This document shows positions 26,926 through 37,734 of a DNA stretch of 64,000 bases, in pieces. The translations under genes were made by a program, and so were the position numbers. A model generated the notes under the pieces. That model saw only the letters and a list, made by a program, of their open reading frames with translations, did no database searches and was not told the origin of the DNA. Numbering within the stretch: the stretch's first letter is position 1; each line of letters starts with the position of its first letter. This DNA comes from an uncultured Granulosicoccus sp. (GTDB taxonomy: Bacteria; Pseudomonadota; Gammaproteobacteria; Granulosicoccales; Granulosicoccaceae), in assembly GCA_947492525.1 (NCBI GenBank), contig CANLNQ010000002.1:124001-188000 (forward strand), given 5' to 3'.

Positions 26926-28328
26926 GCTTTCATCTTGAACTGCAAGAGTGCGTGTCACCGCTGCAAGCCAGTCTGGTGCCGGCGGTCGGCAATGACGGCA
27001 CGGTGGCCGGCAGCTTCAGTGGCGTCAGCATCGACACGCGCACGCTCAAGCCCGGTGATCTGTATGTGGCCATCCAGGGGGATCGCTTCAATGGGCATGA
27101 ATTCATCGATGCGGCGATAGAAGCCGGCGCGGTGGCTGTCCTGGTGCATGAAACGCTCGAAACCTCGGTGCCTCAGTTGCGGGTTGCCGATACGCGCGAA
27201 GCCCTGGGCCGTCTGGCTCGCTACTGGGTGCGCGGCTTCGATACGCCACTTGTTGCCGTCACCGGCAGCAACGGCAAGACCACCGTCAAGGAAATCATTG
27301 CCACGATCCTGCGTCAGCTGGGACCGGTGCTGGCCACTCGAGGCAATCTGAACAATGACATCGGCGTACCGCTGACGTTGCTTGAAATGCGCGAAGAGCA
27401 CGATTATGCCGTGATCGAAATGGGTGCCAATCATGCCGGCGAGATAGCGAATCTGGTTCGTATCGCCGAGCCCGATGTGGCGCTGATCACCAAGATCGGG
27501 GAAGCGCATCTGGAAGGCTTCGGCAGTGTGGAGGCGATTGCCGCTGCAAAGTCCGAGATCTTTGCCGGACTCAAATCCGATGGCTACGCCGTCATCAATG
27601 CCGATGACGCCTTTGCCGATGTCATGCGCAAGGCGGCCTCGCATTGTCATGTTCGCGAATTCGGTCGGGCTCGTGGCGCGCATGTGCAAATGCTGGCCGA
27701 GGCAGGGCTGAGCATCAAGTCGATGGGGCAGGTGATCAAGCCGGACTTTCAGCTCAGTGGCGATCACAACAGACTCAATGCACTGGCCGCCGTTGCCGCG
27801 GTGCAGTGCCTCGATGTGCAGCTGGAGAATATTCTCAAGGGGCTCGAAAGCGTACGACCGGTTCCCGGCAGGCTGGAGAAGAAGCCCGGGCTGAATGGTG
27901 CCAGACTGATCGACGACAGCTACAACGCCAACCCTGACTCTGCACGCCAGGCCGTGGACGTGCTGGCGCGTTACGAAGGTACTCGCTACCTGGTTCTGGG
28001 TGACATGGCGGAGCTGGGCACGGATGCGGAAGCCCTGCACAGCCAGCTGGGCAGCTATGCCCGGTCCTGTGGCATTGACGGACTCTGGACGACCGGCCCC
28101 TTGTCGGCAGCGACCCAGAAGGCCTTTGCCGGTGAAGAGCCGCTGGCCGGAGGGCATTTCCCGGATCAGGAGGCCTTGATCAACGATCTGCGAGAACGCC
28201 TCGGTGCGGACATGACCATCCTGGTCAAGGGCTCGCGCAGTGCGCGTATGGAGCGTGTCATCAAGGCGCTGATGCCGACAGCCACCCAGACGCAGAACGC
28301 AAGTGCTGCCGAGGGGCCTTCCTCATGA
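26922..28328 (+). CDS. murF: UDP-MurNAc-tripeptide:D-Ala-D-Ala ligase
   Basis: Completes the cytoplasmic pentapeptide precursor. 468 residues with ATP loop [33 protein letters not shown], and [19 protein letters not shown] typical of MurF. GTG start overlapping murE (GTGA); the stop overlaps mraY. Confidence 0.97.
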   Translation: MSFHLELQECVSPLQASLVPAVGNDGTVAGSFSGVSIDTRTLKPGDLYVAIQGDRFNGHEFIDAAIEAGAVAVLVHETLETSVPQLRVADTREALGRLARYWVRGFDTPLVAVTGSNGKTTVKEIIATILRQLGPVLATRGNLNNDIGVPLTLLEMREEHDYAVIEMGANHAGEIANLVRIAEPDVALITKIGEAHLEGFGSVEAIAAAKSEIFAGLKSDGYAVINADDAFADVMRKAASHCHVREFGRARGAHVQMLAEAGLSIKSMGQVIKPDFQLSGDHNRLNALAAVAAVQCLDVQLENILKGLESVRPVPGRLEKKPGLNGARLIDDSYNANPDSARQAVDVLARYEGTRYLVLGDMAELGTDAEALHSQLGSYARSCGIDGLWTTGPLSAATQKAFAGEEPLAGGHFPDQEALINDLRERLGADMTILVKGSRSARMERVIKALMPTATQTQNASAAEGPSS

Positions 28329-29407
28329 TGCTGCTGATCGGACAATGGCTGAGAGAGCTGGATCCGGGCTTCGGTGTGCTGCAGTACATCACCTTGCGAG
28401 CCATCTTCGCGGCACTGACGGCACTGGTCATCTGCCTGCTGGTCGGACCCCGACTGATTCGCTGGCTGACAGCGGCAAAGATCGGGCAATCGGTTCGTGA
28501 CGACGGGCCCCAATCACACCTGGTGAAGGCCGGAACCCCCACCATGGGCGGCGCCATGATCATTGTCGCCGTGTCGTTGAGCACTTTACTGTGGTCCGAC
28601 CTGGCTGTGCGTCAGGTCTGGATCATCCTGTTCGTCACGGTCGGTTTTGGCGCCATCGGCTGGGTGGATGACTATCGCAAGGTGGTATTGGCCAACTCGG
28701 TGGGCCTGACCGCACGCGAAAAGCTCATCTGGCAGACCGTGGTGGCAGGTACGGCGGTGGTGGTGTTGTATTTCACGGCGGGTCAACGCGCCGAGCTGGA
28801 ACTGATCGTGCCTTTCTTCAAGGATGCCGTCATCTATCTGGGCTGGCTGTTCATCCCGTTCACCTTTCTGGTGATTGTCGGCAGCAGCAATGCGGTGAAC
28901 CTGACTGATGGTCTGGATGGACTGGCCATTCTGCCGTCCGTCATGGTTGCCGCCGGCCTTGGGCTGATTGCCTATCTGGCCGGTCATGCGATCTTCGCCG
29001 GCTACCTCGGCATCCCCAACATCAAGGGAGCCGGCGAGCTGACGGTTTTCTGCAGTGCCATGGTGGGCGCCGGTCTTGGCTTCCTGTGGTTCAACACCTA
29101 TCCGGCACAGGTCTTCATGGGCGATGTAGGCGCGCTGAGTATCGGGGCGTCACTGGGTGCAGTGGCCATCATGGTGAGACAGGAGCTGGTGCTGTTCATC
29201 ATGGGCGGGATATTCGTGCTGGAAGCCGTGTCGGTCATTCTGCAGGTTGCCTCTTACAAGCTCAGAGGCAAGCGCATCTTTCTCATGGCGCCCATTCACC
29301 ACCACTTCGAATTGCAGGGCTGGCCCGAGCCGCGCATCATCGTGCGTTTCTGGATCATCACCGTCATTCTCGTACTGGTGGGATTATCCACCCTGAAGAT
29401 TCGCTGA
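28325..29407 (+). CDS. mraY: Phospho-MurNAc-pentapeptide translocase
   Basis: Integral membrane enzyme forming lipid I on undecaprenyl phosphate. 360 residues with about ten hydrophobic helices. Family motifs: [12 protein letters not shown], the Asp pair [22 protein letters not shown], and the His-rich [15 protein letters not shown] loop. The TGA stop shares its A with the murD ATG. Confidence 0.98.
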   Translation: MMLLIGQWLRELDPGFGVLQYITLRAIFAALTALVICLLVGPRLIRWLTAAKIGQSVRDDGPQSHLVKAGTPTMGGAMIIVAVSLSTLLWSDLAVRQVWIILFVTVGFGAIGWVDDYRKVVLANSVGLTAREKLIWQTVVAGTAVVVLYFTAGQRAELELIVPFFKDAVIYLGWLFIPFTFLVIVGSSNAVNLTDGLDGLAILPSVMVAAGLGLIAYLAGHAIFAGYLGIPNIKGAGELTVFCSAMVGAGLGFLWFNTYPAQVFMGDVGALSIGASLGAVAIMVRQELVLFIMGGIFVLEAVSVILQVASYKLRGKRIFLMAPIHHHFELQGWPEPRIIVRFWIITVILVLVGLSTLKIR

Positions 29408-30744
29408 TGGATATTCGCGAACTACAGGGCAAGCGCGTATTGATCGTCGGTTATGGCGTTACCGGCGCATCCGTGGCGCGCTTTCTCAGCGCCCATGGCA
29501 TTGCCTTCGATGTGGCGGATGAATGCAGCCCGGAGACGGCTCAGACGCTGGCGGTCAGCCTGGGGTGTGACGTGCATACCCGTTTCGAACTGTCTCTGTT
29601 CAAGAAGTATCCGGTGCTGGTACTCAGCCCCGGTGTGCCTCGCGCAAACCCGGCCGTGGCCGCTGCCGTGGATGCCGGTATCGATGTCATTGGTGATATC
29701 GAATTGTTCGCCGGAGCCGTCGAAGTGCCGGTAATTGCAGTGACCGGGTCCAATGGCAAGAGCAGTGTGGTGACCTGGATTGCACAGGTACTGCAGAGTG
29801 TGGGCATCAATGCACTGGCCTGCGGCAACATCGGGCAACCGGCGCTGGACAGTCTCAATGAGCCATCGGACGTCATCATTCTGGAATTGTCGAGCTATCA
29901 GCTGGAGTCCACGCGCTCACTGAAGCCTCTGGCGGCCACCGTACTGAATATCAGCGATGATCACATGGATCGCTACACCGACATCGATCACTATGCTGCG
30001 GTCAAGCGCACCATCTATCAGGGCGCCGATCATTGCGTGGCGAATCTGGATGATCAGCGTACCTGGCCGGATTCTGCCGAGTCCTCATGTGACTACTTCA
30101 CGCTGGGCATGAACGCCTCGGGTGAGGCTCGCTGGCACCGCACGGTCAGGGATGAGGCCGTGTGGTTGTGTGATGAAGGCTATGCGCTGCTGCCACAGTC
30201 GGAGCTGTCGGTGCCGGGTGATCACAATGTCGCCAATGCCCTGGCGGTGCTGGCACTGATCGAGCCCCTGGCGATTCCGTTCACCGCCTTGCACAAGGGA
30301 CTGACCGAGTTCACCGGGCTGCCTCATCGCACCGAGTTTCTCGGTGAATACGGTGAAGTGCGCTGGTACAACGATTCGAAGGGCACCAATGTGGATGCCT
30401 GCATCAAGGCCATTCGTGCAATGCCCGGCCCGGTGGTGCTGATCGCCGGTGGCATTTCCAAGGGAGCCGATTTCACGCCGTTGTGCGACGTCCTTCGCAA
30501 GCATGTTCGTGCCCTGGTACTGATCGGACGTGATCGTGACCGGATTGCGCAGCAACTGGACGGTTGCACTCGCATGGTCTTCGCCGACAATCTGCGCGAT
30601 GCAGTCACGCAATGCCGGCAGCAGGCGCAGGCCGGTGATGCCGTTCTGCTGTCACCGGCTTGCAGCAGTTTCGACATGTTCAGGAATTTCGAAGACAGAG
30701 GCGTGCAGTTTGCAGCCGCTGTCGAAGAGGTGCTGGCGGCATGA
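29407..30744 (+). CDS. murD: UDP-MurNAc-L-Ala:D-Glu ligase
   Basis: Adds D-Glu to UDP-MurNAc-L-Ala. 445 residues from ATG 29407. The N-terminal nucleotide fold starts VLIVGYGVTGASVARFL, the ATP loop is VTGSNGKSSVVTWIAQVL, and VRWYNDSKGTNVDACIKAI is the MurD signature. The open frame extends upstream through mraY in another frame and was disregarded. Four-base overlap with ftsW. Confidence 0.97.
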   Translation: MDIRELQGKRVLIVGYGVTGASVARFLSAHGIAFDVADECSPETAQTLAVSLGCDVHTRFELSLFKKYPVLVLSPGVPRANPAVAAAVDAGIDVIGDIELFAGAVEVPVIAVTGSNGKSSVVTWIAQVLQSVGINALACGNIGQPALDSLNEPSDVIILELSSYQLESTRSLKPLAATVLNISDDHMDRYTDIDHYAAVKRTIYQGADHCVANLDDQRTWPDSAESSCDYFTLGMNASGEARWHRTVRDEAVWLCDEGYALLPQSELSVPGDHNVANALAVLALIEPLAIPFTALHKGLTEFTGLPHRTEFLGEYGEVRWYNDSKGTNVDACIKAIRAMPGPVVLIAGGISKGADFTPLCDVLRKHVRALVLIGRDRDRIAQQLDGCTRMVFADNLRDAVTQCRQQAQAGDAVLLSPACSSFDMFRNFEDRGVQFAAAVEEVLAA

Positions 30745-31982
30745 GCGCACTGATCTCCAACGTTGCCTCCGGTCGTGCCATGACCGGTGGGCCCATGAAA
30801 GAGGCGCGCGGTCCTGACGGCGGTTTTCGTCTGGCCGATCATGCACTGCTGATCGCCATACTGGCGCTGGCCCTGTTCGGGGCGCTGATGATCGCTTCGG
30901 CCTCCATGTCCATCGCCGAGAAGACCTACGGCACACCCTTCTACTTCGTGATGCGGCAGCTGTTCTTTCTTGCTGCGGGCTGCATGGTGGCACTGATCAC
31001 CTTCCGTCTGCCGCTGTCGGTCTGGGAAAAGTACGGACCACACATGATCATCGTGTCGCTGTTCTTCCTGGTACTGGTGCTGGTGCCGGGTATTGGCAAA
31101 TCGGTCAATGGCGCCCGGCGCTGGATCGATCTCGGCGTGTTTACCGTGCAGGTCTCCGAAACGGTCAAGCTGTTCGTCATTGTCTACCTGGCCGGCTACC
31201 TGGTTCGTCGAGGCTATCTGGTACAGACCACCTTCGGCGGTTTCTTTCGGCCGCTGCTGCTCATCTGCCTGGCCGGCGGACTGTTGCTGTGGGAACCCGA
31301 TTTCGGTGCTGCCGTGGTCATCGTCGCCACCTCCATCATCATGATTCTGGTGGCAGGTGTGCGCTTCAGTCAGTTCCTGGCCATCGTCGCCGTGCTGGGT
31401 GTGGTGGGTTCCGCACTCATCCTGAGCACCCCCTACCGTATGGCTCGCCTCATGAGCTTCACCGAGCCGTTCGCCCCCGACATGGTCTACGGCAGTGGCT
31501 ATCAGTTGAGCCAGGCCCTGATCGCCATCGGTACCGGTGGTCTGACCGGGGTCGGCTTTGGCAACAGCATACAGAAGCTCGATTACCTGCCTGAACCCCA
31601 CACCGATTTCCTGTTTGCCGTGCTGAGCGAGGAGCTCGGGCTGATCGGCGCCGTGGCGCTGATACTGCTCTACAGCTTCATCGTGTGGCGCAGTTTTCGA
31701 TTGGCAAGAATCGCCGACAGGCAGGGCAATCGCTTTGCCGGATTCCTGGCCATGGGCATTGGTTCCTGGATCGGACTGCAATCGTTCATCAATATCGGTG
31801 TGAACCTGGGCCTGTTGCCGACCAAGGGCATCACCTTGCCGCTGATGAGCTACGGCGGCAGTAGCGCCGTGGTATTTCTCATTACCTTCAGCCTGCTGTT
31901 GCGTGTGGAGAAGGAGCTTCGTGACGAGGCGAACCTGAGTCTGCGTGCCCGACAGAAGGTCCCCGCCGGAGGTGGTTCATGA
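30741..31982 (+). CDS. ftsW: Septal peptidoglycan glycosyltransferase FtsW
   Basis: SEDS-family polymerase working with FtsI. 413 residues with about ten membrane helices. Typical pieces: GIGKSVNGARRWIDLGVFTV, LLLWEPDFGAAVVI, GSGYQLSQALIAIGTGGLTG, and LPLMSYGGSSAVVFLI near the end. The ATG 30741 overlaps the murD stop. The cytoplasmic N-terminus is ~30 residues. Confidence 0.97.
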   Translation: MSALISNVASGRAMTGGPMKEARGPDGGFRLADHALLIAILALALFGALMIASASMSIAEKTYGTPFYFVMRQLFFLAAGCMVALITFRLPLSVWEKYGPHMIIVSLFFLVLVLVPGIGKSVNGARRWIDLGVFTVQVSETVKLFVIVYLAGYLVRRGYLVQTTFGGFFRPLLLICLAGGLLLWEPDFGAAVVIVATSIIMILVAGVRFSQFLAIVAVLGVVGSALILSTPYRMARLMSFTEPFAPDMVYGSGYQLSQALIAIGTGGLTGVGFGNSIQKLDYLPEPHTDFLFAVLSEELGLIGAVALILLYSFIVWRSFRLARIADRQGNRFAGFLAMGIGSWIGLQSFINIGVNLGLLPTKGITLPLMSYGGSSAVVFLITFSLLLRVEKELRDEANLSLRARQKVPAGGGS

Positions 31983-33067
31983 ACCGTCCGGTACTGGTCG
32001 CGGCAGGGGGTACCGGCGGGCATGTCATCCCGGCGCTGGCCGTGGCTGAAGTGCTGCGCGAGCGTGATGTTCCGGTGATCTGGCTGGGTACTCGAGAGGG
32101 GCTGGAAGCGCGATTGGTGCCTGCTGCAGGAATCGATATCCGCTGGATTTCGGTGGCGGGTCTGCGCGGCAAGAATCTGCTGCAGACGCTGACAGGGCCA
32201 CTGAAGCTGCTGCGCTCTTGCGGGCAGAGTCTGCGGCTGGTCTACACCTTGAAGCCACGCGCTGTTCTGGGCATGGGCGGATTCGTTTCCGGTCCGGTGG
32301 GTATCGCTGCGTTGCTGATGAGAATTCCGCTGGTCCTGCATGAGCAGAATGCCGTGGCCGGCATGACCAATCGCTGGCTCAGTGGCCGTGCCCGACGCGT
32401 CTTTGCCGCATTCCCCGGTGCCTTCGAGAACAGCAAGACGCTACAGGTGGTGGGCAATCCGGTTCGGGCCGACATCGCCCGACTGGCACAGAGCCCCCAC
32501 CACACCGATCACGATGACACACAGCCGCTGCGTATTCTGGTGGTCGGCGGCAGCCGCGGTGCACGCGCGCTGAACGAGACCGTGCCCGCGGCCATTGCAA
32601 GCATGGCCATTCCGGTGCAGGTGCTGCATCAGGCCGGGACCGTCGACGCAGAGCTGGTGCGCGAGCGCTACGAGGCGGTGAAGACCTCGAACAGCAACGC
32701 CCGTGTCGAGGTTGCCGAATTCATCACGGACATGGCAAGCGCCTACCGGGATGCCGACATCGTGATCTGCCGTAGCGGTGCCATGACCGTGACCGAACTG
32801 GGTGCACTGGGCGTGCCCAGCATTCTGGTTCCCTTTCCCCATGCCGTGGATGATCACCAGACTCGCAACGCCGAGCACCTGGCCAATCACGGGGCTGCTG
32901 TCCTGATGCCTCAAGGCTCACTCGATGCCGCCAGTCTGGCAGGCGAGCTGAGCCGCCTGGCCGCTGATCGCTCGAGTCTGCAGGCAATGAGTGATGCAGC
33001 GCGTTCTTGTTTTGTACCCATGGCCGCCGAAGTGGTCGCTGAAGCGCTACTGGAGGTGGCAGGCTGA
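31979..33067 (+). CDS. murG: Lipid II synthase MurG
   Basis: Transfers GlcNAc to lipid I on the inner membrane surface. 362 residues; [19 protein letters not shown] is the N-terminal G-loop, [14 protein letters not shown] and [20 protein letters not shown] are the donor-site signatures. Overlaps ftsW by four bases and murC by one. Confidence 0.98.
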   Translation: MNRPVLVAAGGTGGHVIPALAVAEVLRERDVPVIWLGTREGLEARLVPAAGIDIRWISVAGLRGKNLLQTLTGPLKLLRSCGQSLRLVYTLKPRAVLGMGGFVSGPVGIAALLMRIPLVLHEQNAVAGMTNRWLSGRARRVFAAFPGAFENSKTLQVVGNPVRADIARLAQSPHHTDHDDTQPLRILVVGGSRGARALNETVPAAIASMAIPVQVLHQAGTVDAELVRERYEAVKTSNSNARVEVAEFITDMASAYRDADIVICRSGAMTVTELGALGVPSILVPFPHAVDDHQTRNAEHLANHGAAVLMPQGSLDAASLAGELSRLAADRSSLQAMSDAARSCFVPMAAEVVAEALLEVAG

Positions 33068-34539
33068 TGGTTGTTGATATCGCGCCAATCGTGAAAAGTC
33101 AGATGCGCCGCGTTCGCGCCATGCACTTCATCGGAATCGGTGGTGTGGGCATGGGCGGGATTGCCGAAGTCATGCATCATCTGGGCTTTCGGGTCAGCGG
33201 GTCGGACCTTGGCAGCAATGCCCTGACGCAGCGCTTGCGCGGTCTGGGTGTGCAGGTCATGCAGGGGCATGCAGCCGAGCACGTCGAGGATGCCGATGTC
33301 GTGGTCATCTCCACTGCGGTACCGGAGGACAATCCGGAGCTGGTCAAAGCCCGTGAGATGCGCATTCCCGTGGTTCGCCGCGCGGAGATGCTGGCAGAGC
33401 TGATGCGTTTTCAGCAGGGCATTGCCGTGGCCGGCACGCATGGCAAGACCACGACGACCAGTCTGGTTGCCAGCCTGCTGACCGAAGGTGGCATGGACCC
33501 TACCTATGTCATTGGTGGCCGACTCAACAGTTCCTCGACCAATGCCTATCTGGGGCAGTCCGAATGGCTGGTGGCCGAGGCCGACGAGAGCGATGCCTCC
33601 TTCCTGTATCTGCAGCCCGTGATCTCCATCGTGACCAATATCGATGCCGATCATCTGTCGACCTACGGCGGTGACTTCGAGAAGCTCAAGCAGACCTTTG
33701 TCGATTTTCTGATGCACCTGCCGTTCTACGGTCTGGCCATACTCTGCATCGACGATGAGCATATCCGGGATGTGCTGCCGCGCATCGGTCGCCCCGTGCG
33801 CACCTATGGCTTTGATGAGTCAGCCGATGTGCAGGCAACCAATGTGCGTCAGGAAGGCTTGCGCATGTACTTCGACGTGCGCATCGACGATGGTGGCGAT
33901 GTCAGCAGTGAAATCCGCGATATCGCGCTGAATATGCCAGGCCGGCACAATGTCCTCAATGCGCTGGCGGCCATCACGGTGGCACTGGAACTGGGAGTGC
34001 CGGTAAAATCGAGCAAGCGTGCCCTGTCGAGATTTGCCGGGGTGGGGCGACGCGCTCAGTCTCATGGACAGTTGCACTTTGCCGGCGGTACCGCCGAATT
34101 GCTGGATGACTATGGTCATCACCCCACCGAGGTGGCTGCCACACTCAAGGCCATTCGGGGTGGCTGGCCGGATCGGCGCATGGTGGTGATCTTCCAGCCG
34201 CATCGCTATACCCGTACACGTGATCTGTTCGAGGATTTTGCCGAGGCCCTGTCTCTGACCGATGTGTTGCTGCTCAGCGAGGTCTATGCCGCGGGTGAGG
34301 AGCATATCAATGGCGCTGACGGCCGTGCCCTGGCTCGGGCCATCCGCAACCGCGGTGTGGTTGAGCCGATCTTCATGGAAGATATCAACGATGCTCCGGT
34401 GGCTCTCGAACGAATCATCCGGGACGGGGATATTGTCCTGACGCTGGGGGCCGGCAATGTCGGTGCTCTGGCGCAGACGCTACCCGTGCATTTTGCCGCC
34501 GATGCCGGCGCCGGCCGGGAGGAATCGAACCATGGCTGA
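33067..34539 (+). CDS. murC: UDP-MurNAc:L-alanine ligase
   Basis: First amino-acid addition to UDP-MurNAc. 490 residues; [20 protein letters not shown] at the N-terminus, [20 protein letters not shown] for ATP binding, [14 protein letters not shown], and [20 protein letters not shown]. No murB is inserted between murC and ddl, as is usual in gammaproteobacteria. The end overlaps ddlB by eight bases (ATGGCTGA). Confidence 0.98.
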   Translation: MVVDIAPIVKSQMRRVRAMHFIGIGGVGMGGIAEVMHHLGFRVSGSDLGSNALTQRLRGLGVQVMQGHAAEHVEDADVVVISTAVPEDNPELVKAREMRIPVVRRAEMLAELMRFQQGIAVAGTHGKTTTTSLVASLLTEGGMDPTYVIGGRLNSSSTNAYLGQSEWLVAEADESDASFLYLQPVISIVTNIDADHLSTYGGDFEKLKQTFVDFLMHLPFYGLAILCIDDEHIRDVLPRIGRPVRTYGFDESADVQATNVRQEGLRMYFDVRIDDGGDVSSEIRDIALNMPGRHNVLNALAAITVALELGVPVKSSKRALSRFAGVGRRAQSHGQLHFAGGTAELLDDYGHHPTEVAATLKAIRGGWPDRRMVVIFQPHRYTRTRDLFEDFAEALSLTDVLLLSEVYAAGEEHINGADGRALARAIRNRGVVEPIFMEDINDAPVALERIIRDGDIVLTLGAGNVGALAQTLPVHFAADAGAGREESNHG

Positions 34540-35491
34540 ATCGCAGCTGCAGAAGCTGGACATCCAGCCTGAGCGCTTCGGCAAGGTTGCCGTGGTCATG
34601 GGCGGCTGGTCCGCAGAACGTGAAGTCTCGCTGATGAGCGGTCAGCAGGTTTTCGACTCACTCACCTCGGCAGGTGTCGATGCGCATGCCGTGGATGCCG
34701 GTCGGGACATAGCTGCGGTATTGAATGATGGTCGATTCGATCGTGCCTTTCTGATCCTGCACGGTCGAGGTGGTGAGGACGGCATCGTGCAGGGCGCACT
34801 GGAGCTGGCAGGCATTCCGTATACCGGCAGTGGTGTGCTGGCCTCCGCCTTGTGCATGGACAAGTGGCGAGCGAAAGGTCTGGTGTCCTTGCGAGGGGTT
34901 GTCACCCCCGCAGCCTTCGAGGTCTTTTCTTTCGAGGATGCCGAGAAAGCCGCCAGCGAAATCGGGTACCCCGTGGTGGTCAAGCCGACCAACGAGGGCT
35001 CCAGCATCGGTGTCAGCATGGTGAACGAGGCTGCGCAGCTGCCGGATGCATTCAGTGCGGCGCATCGCTATGGACCGGTACTCATCGAACAGCGCATGAC
35101 CGGTATCGAAGTCACTGCCGCGGTCATCGGTGATGTGGCCTTGCCGCTGGTCAGCATGAAGGGCGCCGATGAGTTCTACGACTACAAGGCCAAGTACATT
35201 GCCGATGACACCGTGTATGAATGTCCGGTCAATCTGCCGGAGGACGTGGTCGCCAGCATTCAGGCAATGGCGCTGAGCGCGTTCGCCGCACTGGATTGTC
35301 GCGGCTGGGGTCGCGTCGACTTCATGCTCGATGCGAAGGGGCAGCCGAACTTCATCGAATGCAATACCGCACCGGGAATGACCAGTCATTCGCTGGTACC
35401 GATTGCCGCTCGCGAGGCCGGCCTGGACTTCCCCTCTCTGTGTCTGCACATTCTTGCCGATACCCTGAGCACTGAGGAGTTGGCGGCATGA
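34532..35491 (+). CDS. ddlB: D-alanine:D-alanine ligase
   Basis: ATP-grasp enzyme making the D-Ala-D-Ala dipeptide for MurF. 319 residues from ATG 34532; [54 protein letters not shown], and the metal-binding [18 protein letters not shown] are all present. Start taken at the ATG within the murC end. Four-base overlap with ftsQ. Confidence 0.96.
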   Translation: MAESQLQKLDIQPERFGKVAVVMGGWSAEREVSLMSGQQVFDSLTSAGVDAHAVDAGRDIAAVLNDGRFDRAFLILHGRGGEDGIVQGALELAGIPYTGSGVLASALCMDKWRAKGLVSLRGVVTPAAFEVFSFEDAEKAASEIGYPVVVKPTNEGSSIGVSMVNEAAQLPDAFSAAHRYGPVLIEQRMTGIEVTAAVIGDVALPLVSMKGADEFYDYKAKYIADDTVYECPVNLPEDVVASIQAMALSAFAALDCRGWGRVDFMLDAKGQPNFIECNTAPGMTSHSLVPIAAREAGLDFPSLCLHILADTLSTEELAA

Positions 35492-36351
35492 ACGCACCGG
35501 TAGCACAATTGCTGGGCAATGGCCCTGTGCTGCCCAAGGCGCACCCGCATCATTCAGCGGGCAGGCGCTGGACTGTCAGTGTGCTCGGCCTTGTCATGCT
35601 GACAGGTGTCGGAGTTGGCATTATTCGATTGGCGCAGGATCCGAAGCGCTTTCCGGTCAGCAATGTCGATATACTTGGCACCGTGGATTACGTTGATCGC
35701 GACAAGTTGAAGCATGCCGTGGGGCAATACATCGAAAGAGGATTTTACGGTCTTGACATCGACGATGTCAGAGCCTCGGTCGAGCAGCTGCCATGGGTTG
35801 CCCATGCACGAGTTCGCCGCGTATGGCCTGGCCGTATCGAAGTGCATGTGGAAGAGCATGAGCCGGGTGCTCGCTGGAATGATGATCAGCTGCTCAGCAA
35901 GCGTCTGCAGTTGTTCGCCCCTCCGCAACTGCAACTGGATAACCCTCGATATCACCAGTGGCGGGAAGTGTTCGAAGACTTGCCCCAGATTCGTGGTATA
36001 GACGGAAGGCACAGTGAATTGCTCGATGCCTATCGCAGTTATGAAGGCAGTCTGGCCGCCTTCGGTCTGACGATGGCCGAGCTGGATGAAGATGAGCGCG
36101 GTTCCAGAACCCTGGTGCTGTCCAATGGCGTCACTGTACGACTCGGTTATGAAGAACAGGCGCTCAGGATGCAGCGATTCGTCGATGTCTACGAAAGAAT
36201 GAAGGCGAAGATCGAACGGCAGGCAGATGTCTCATCAGCCACATTCGACATGCGCTACAGCAATGGTTTTGCCCTTGGAGGCATCGTCGCGGATCTGCGC
36301 AGCGATGTGAACGGAACGTCGACTCGCCCGTCACAAGGGGCTTTGCAATGA
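35488..36351 (+). CDS. ftsQ: Cell division protein FtsQ
   Basis: Bitopic divisome protein with a POTRA domain. 287 residues: cytoplasmic tail, membrane helix (WTVSVLGLVMLTGVGVGIIR), then POTRA starting FPVSNVDILGTVDYVDRDKL and continuing to WVAHARVRRVWPGRIEVHVE, the FtsQ signature. Stop at 36349-36351 overlaps a five-codon minicistron that runs into ftsA. Confidence 0.95.
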   Translation: MNAPVAQLLGNGPVLPKAHPHHSAGRRWTVSVLGLVMLTGVGVGIIRLAQDPKRFPVSNVDILGTVDYVDRDKLKHAVGQYIERGFYGLDIDDVRASVEQLPWVAHARVRRVWPGRIEVHVEEHEPGARWNDDQLLSKRLQLFAPPQLQLDNPRYHQWREVFEDLPQIRGIDGRHSELLDAYRSYEGSLAAFGLTMAELDEDERGSRTLVLSNGVTVRLGYEEQALRMQRFVDVYERMKAKIERQADVSSATFDMRYSNGFALGGIVADLRSDVNGTSTRPSQGALQ

Positions 36352-36365
36352 GCAAGATATCGTAA
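36348..36365 (+). CDS. Possible five-codon minicistron (MSKIS) bridging ftsQ and ftsA
   Basis: ATG 36348 overlaps the ftsQ stop as ATGA; five codons later the TAA (36363-36365) overlaps the ftsA start as TAATG. The gap between ftsQ and ftsA is thus exactly filled by a start-to-stop reading frame with coupling geometry at both ends. ftsA lacks a clear ribosome site, which would fit handover of ribosomes through this frame. It may be chance. Confidence 0.3.
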   Translation: MSKIS

Positions 36366-37603
36366 TGGACCCAACAGCAGACAAGCAGATGATCGTCGGC
36401 CTGGACATAGGCACGTCGAAGATAGTCGCTCTGGTAGCAGAGGTGGATGACGAGGGCAAGGTCGAGCTTATCGCTCTCGGCTCGCATCCGTCGCAGGGCA
36501 TGAAGAAAGGCGTGGTGATCAACATCGAGAGCACGGTCAACGCGATCAGCAAGGCTGTCGAGGAAGCCGAGCGCATGGCGGGCGTCAAGATCCAGTCCGT
36601 CTTCGCCGGTATCGCCGGATCGCATATCAAGAGTCTGAACTCCCACGGTATCGTTGCCATCAAGAATTCCGAAGTACAGCAGGATGATGTCGAGCGGGTG
36701 GTCGATGCTGCCAAGGCCGTCGCCATTCCGGCCGATCAGCGCGTACTGCATGTCCTGCCCCAGGAATTCATCATCGACAATCAGGACGGCATACATCAAC
36801 CGGTGGGCATGTCGGGCGTTCGACTGGAAGCCAAGGTGCATCTGGTGACAGGCTCGATCAGCGCATCGCAGAATATTGCCAAATGCATCCAGCGTTGCGA
36901 TCTGGAAGTGGAGGACATCATCCTCGAACAGCTGGCGTCCAGTCATGCCGTGCTCACCGACGATGAGCGGGATCTGGGTGTGCTGCTGGTCGACATGGGT
37001 GGTGGCACAACCGATATCGCGATCTTCACCGAAGGCGCCATACGGCACACGGCTGTCATTCCCGTGGCCGGTGATCAGGTTACCAACGATATCGCCGTGG
37101 CGTTTCGTACGCCCACGCAATTCGCCGAAGAGATCAAGGTCAAGTACGCCTGCGCACTGCGCCAGCTGGCCAGTCCGGACGACATGATCGAAGTGCCGGG
37201 CGTCGGTGATCGCAATGCGCGTCGCCTGGCCAGACAGACACTGGCCGAAGTCGTGGAGCCACGATATGAAGAGCTGCTCGGACTGGTGCAGAGCGAGTTG
37301 CGACGCAGCGGATTTGAAGACGCGTGTGCTGCCGGTGTCGTGTTGACCGGCGGGACATCGAAGATGGAAGGAGTGGTAGAGCTGGCCGAGGAGATTTTCC
37401 ACATGCCAGTGAGGTTGGGAGTACCGCAGCATGTCGAAGGTCTGACCGATATCACTCGGAACCCGATTCATGCCACCGGTGTCGGCTTGCTGCTCTACGG
37501 GCAGCGCAGCCGCAAGACGCCGCGCAGCAAACCGGTCGAAACCAGTACAGCTCGAGAAGGGCTGATCAAGCAGTTGCTGGGTTGGATACGGCGCAATTTC
37601 TAG
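36365..37603 (+). CDS. ftsA: Cell division protein FtsA
   Basis: Actin-like ATPase that tethers FtsZ to the membrane. 412 residues; begins with MIVGLDIGTSKIVALVAEV (phosphate 1), contains GVLLVDMGGGTTDIAIFTEG (phosphate 2) and VVLTGGTSKMEGVVELAEE (adenosine region), and ends in the amphipathic membrane-targeting helix GLIKQLLGWIRRNF. No strong ribosome site precedes the ATG; see the minicistron entry. Confidence 0.97.
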   Translation: MDPTADKQMIVGLDIGTSKIVALVAEVDDEGKVELIALGSHPSQGMKKGVVINIESTVNAISKAVEEAERMAGVKIQSVFAGIAGSHIKSLNSHGIVAIKNSEVQQDDVERVVDAAKAVAIPADQRVLHVLPQEFIIDNQDGIHQPVGMSGVRLEAKVHLVTGSISASQNIAKCIQRCDLEVEDIILEQLASSHAVLTDDERDLGVLLVDMGGGTTDIAIFTEGAIRHTAVIPVAGDQVTNDIAVAFRTPTQFAEEIKVKYACALRQLASPDDMIEVPGVGDRNARRLARQTLAEVVEPRYEELLGLVQSELRRSGFEDACAAGVVLTGGTSKMEGVVELAEEIFHMPVRLGVPQHVEGLTDITRNPIHATGVGLLLYGQRSRKTPRSKPVETSTAREGLIKQLLGWIRRNF

Positions 37604-37734
37604 AAACAGTTTTGCAGTTCGATGTGCAGTTCAGTAGTTCAGTTGTAAAAACCCCGGGAGCGAAACGGGACGCAAGATTCCGATCGCAATAGAGAACGTA
37701 CGACTTACATAACTCAAGATTAGGAGAATTAAAG

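Noticed and set aside
30324-31781. 485-codon minus-strand frame
   Set aside because: Antisense shadow of murD and ftsW; no recognisable domain.
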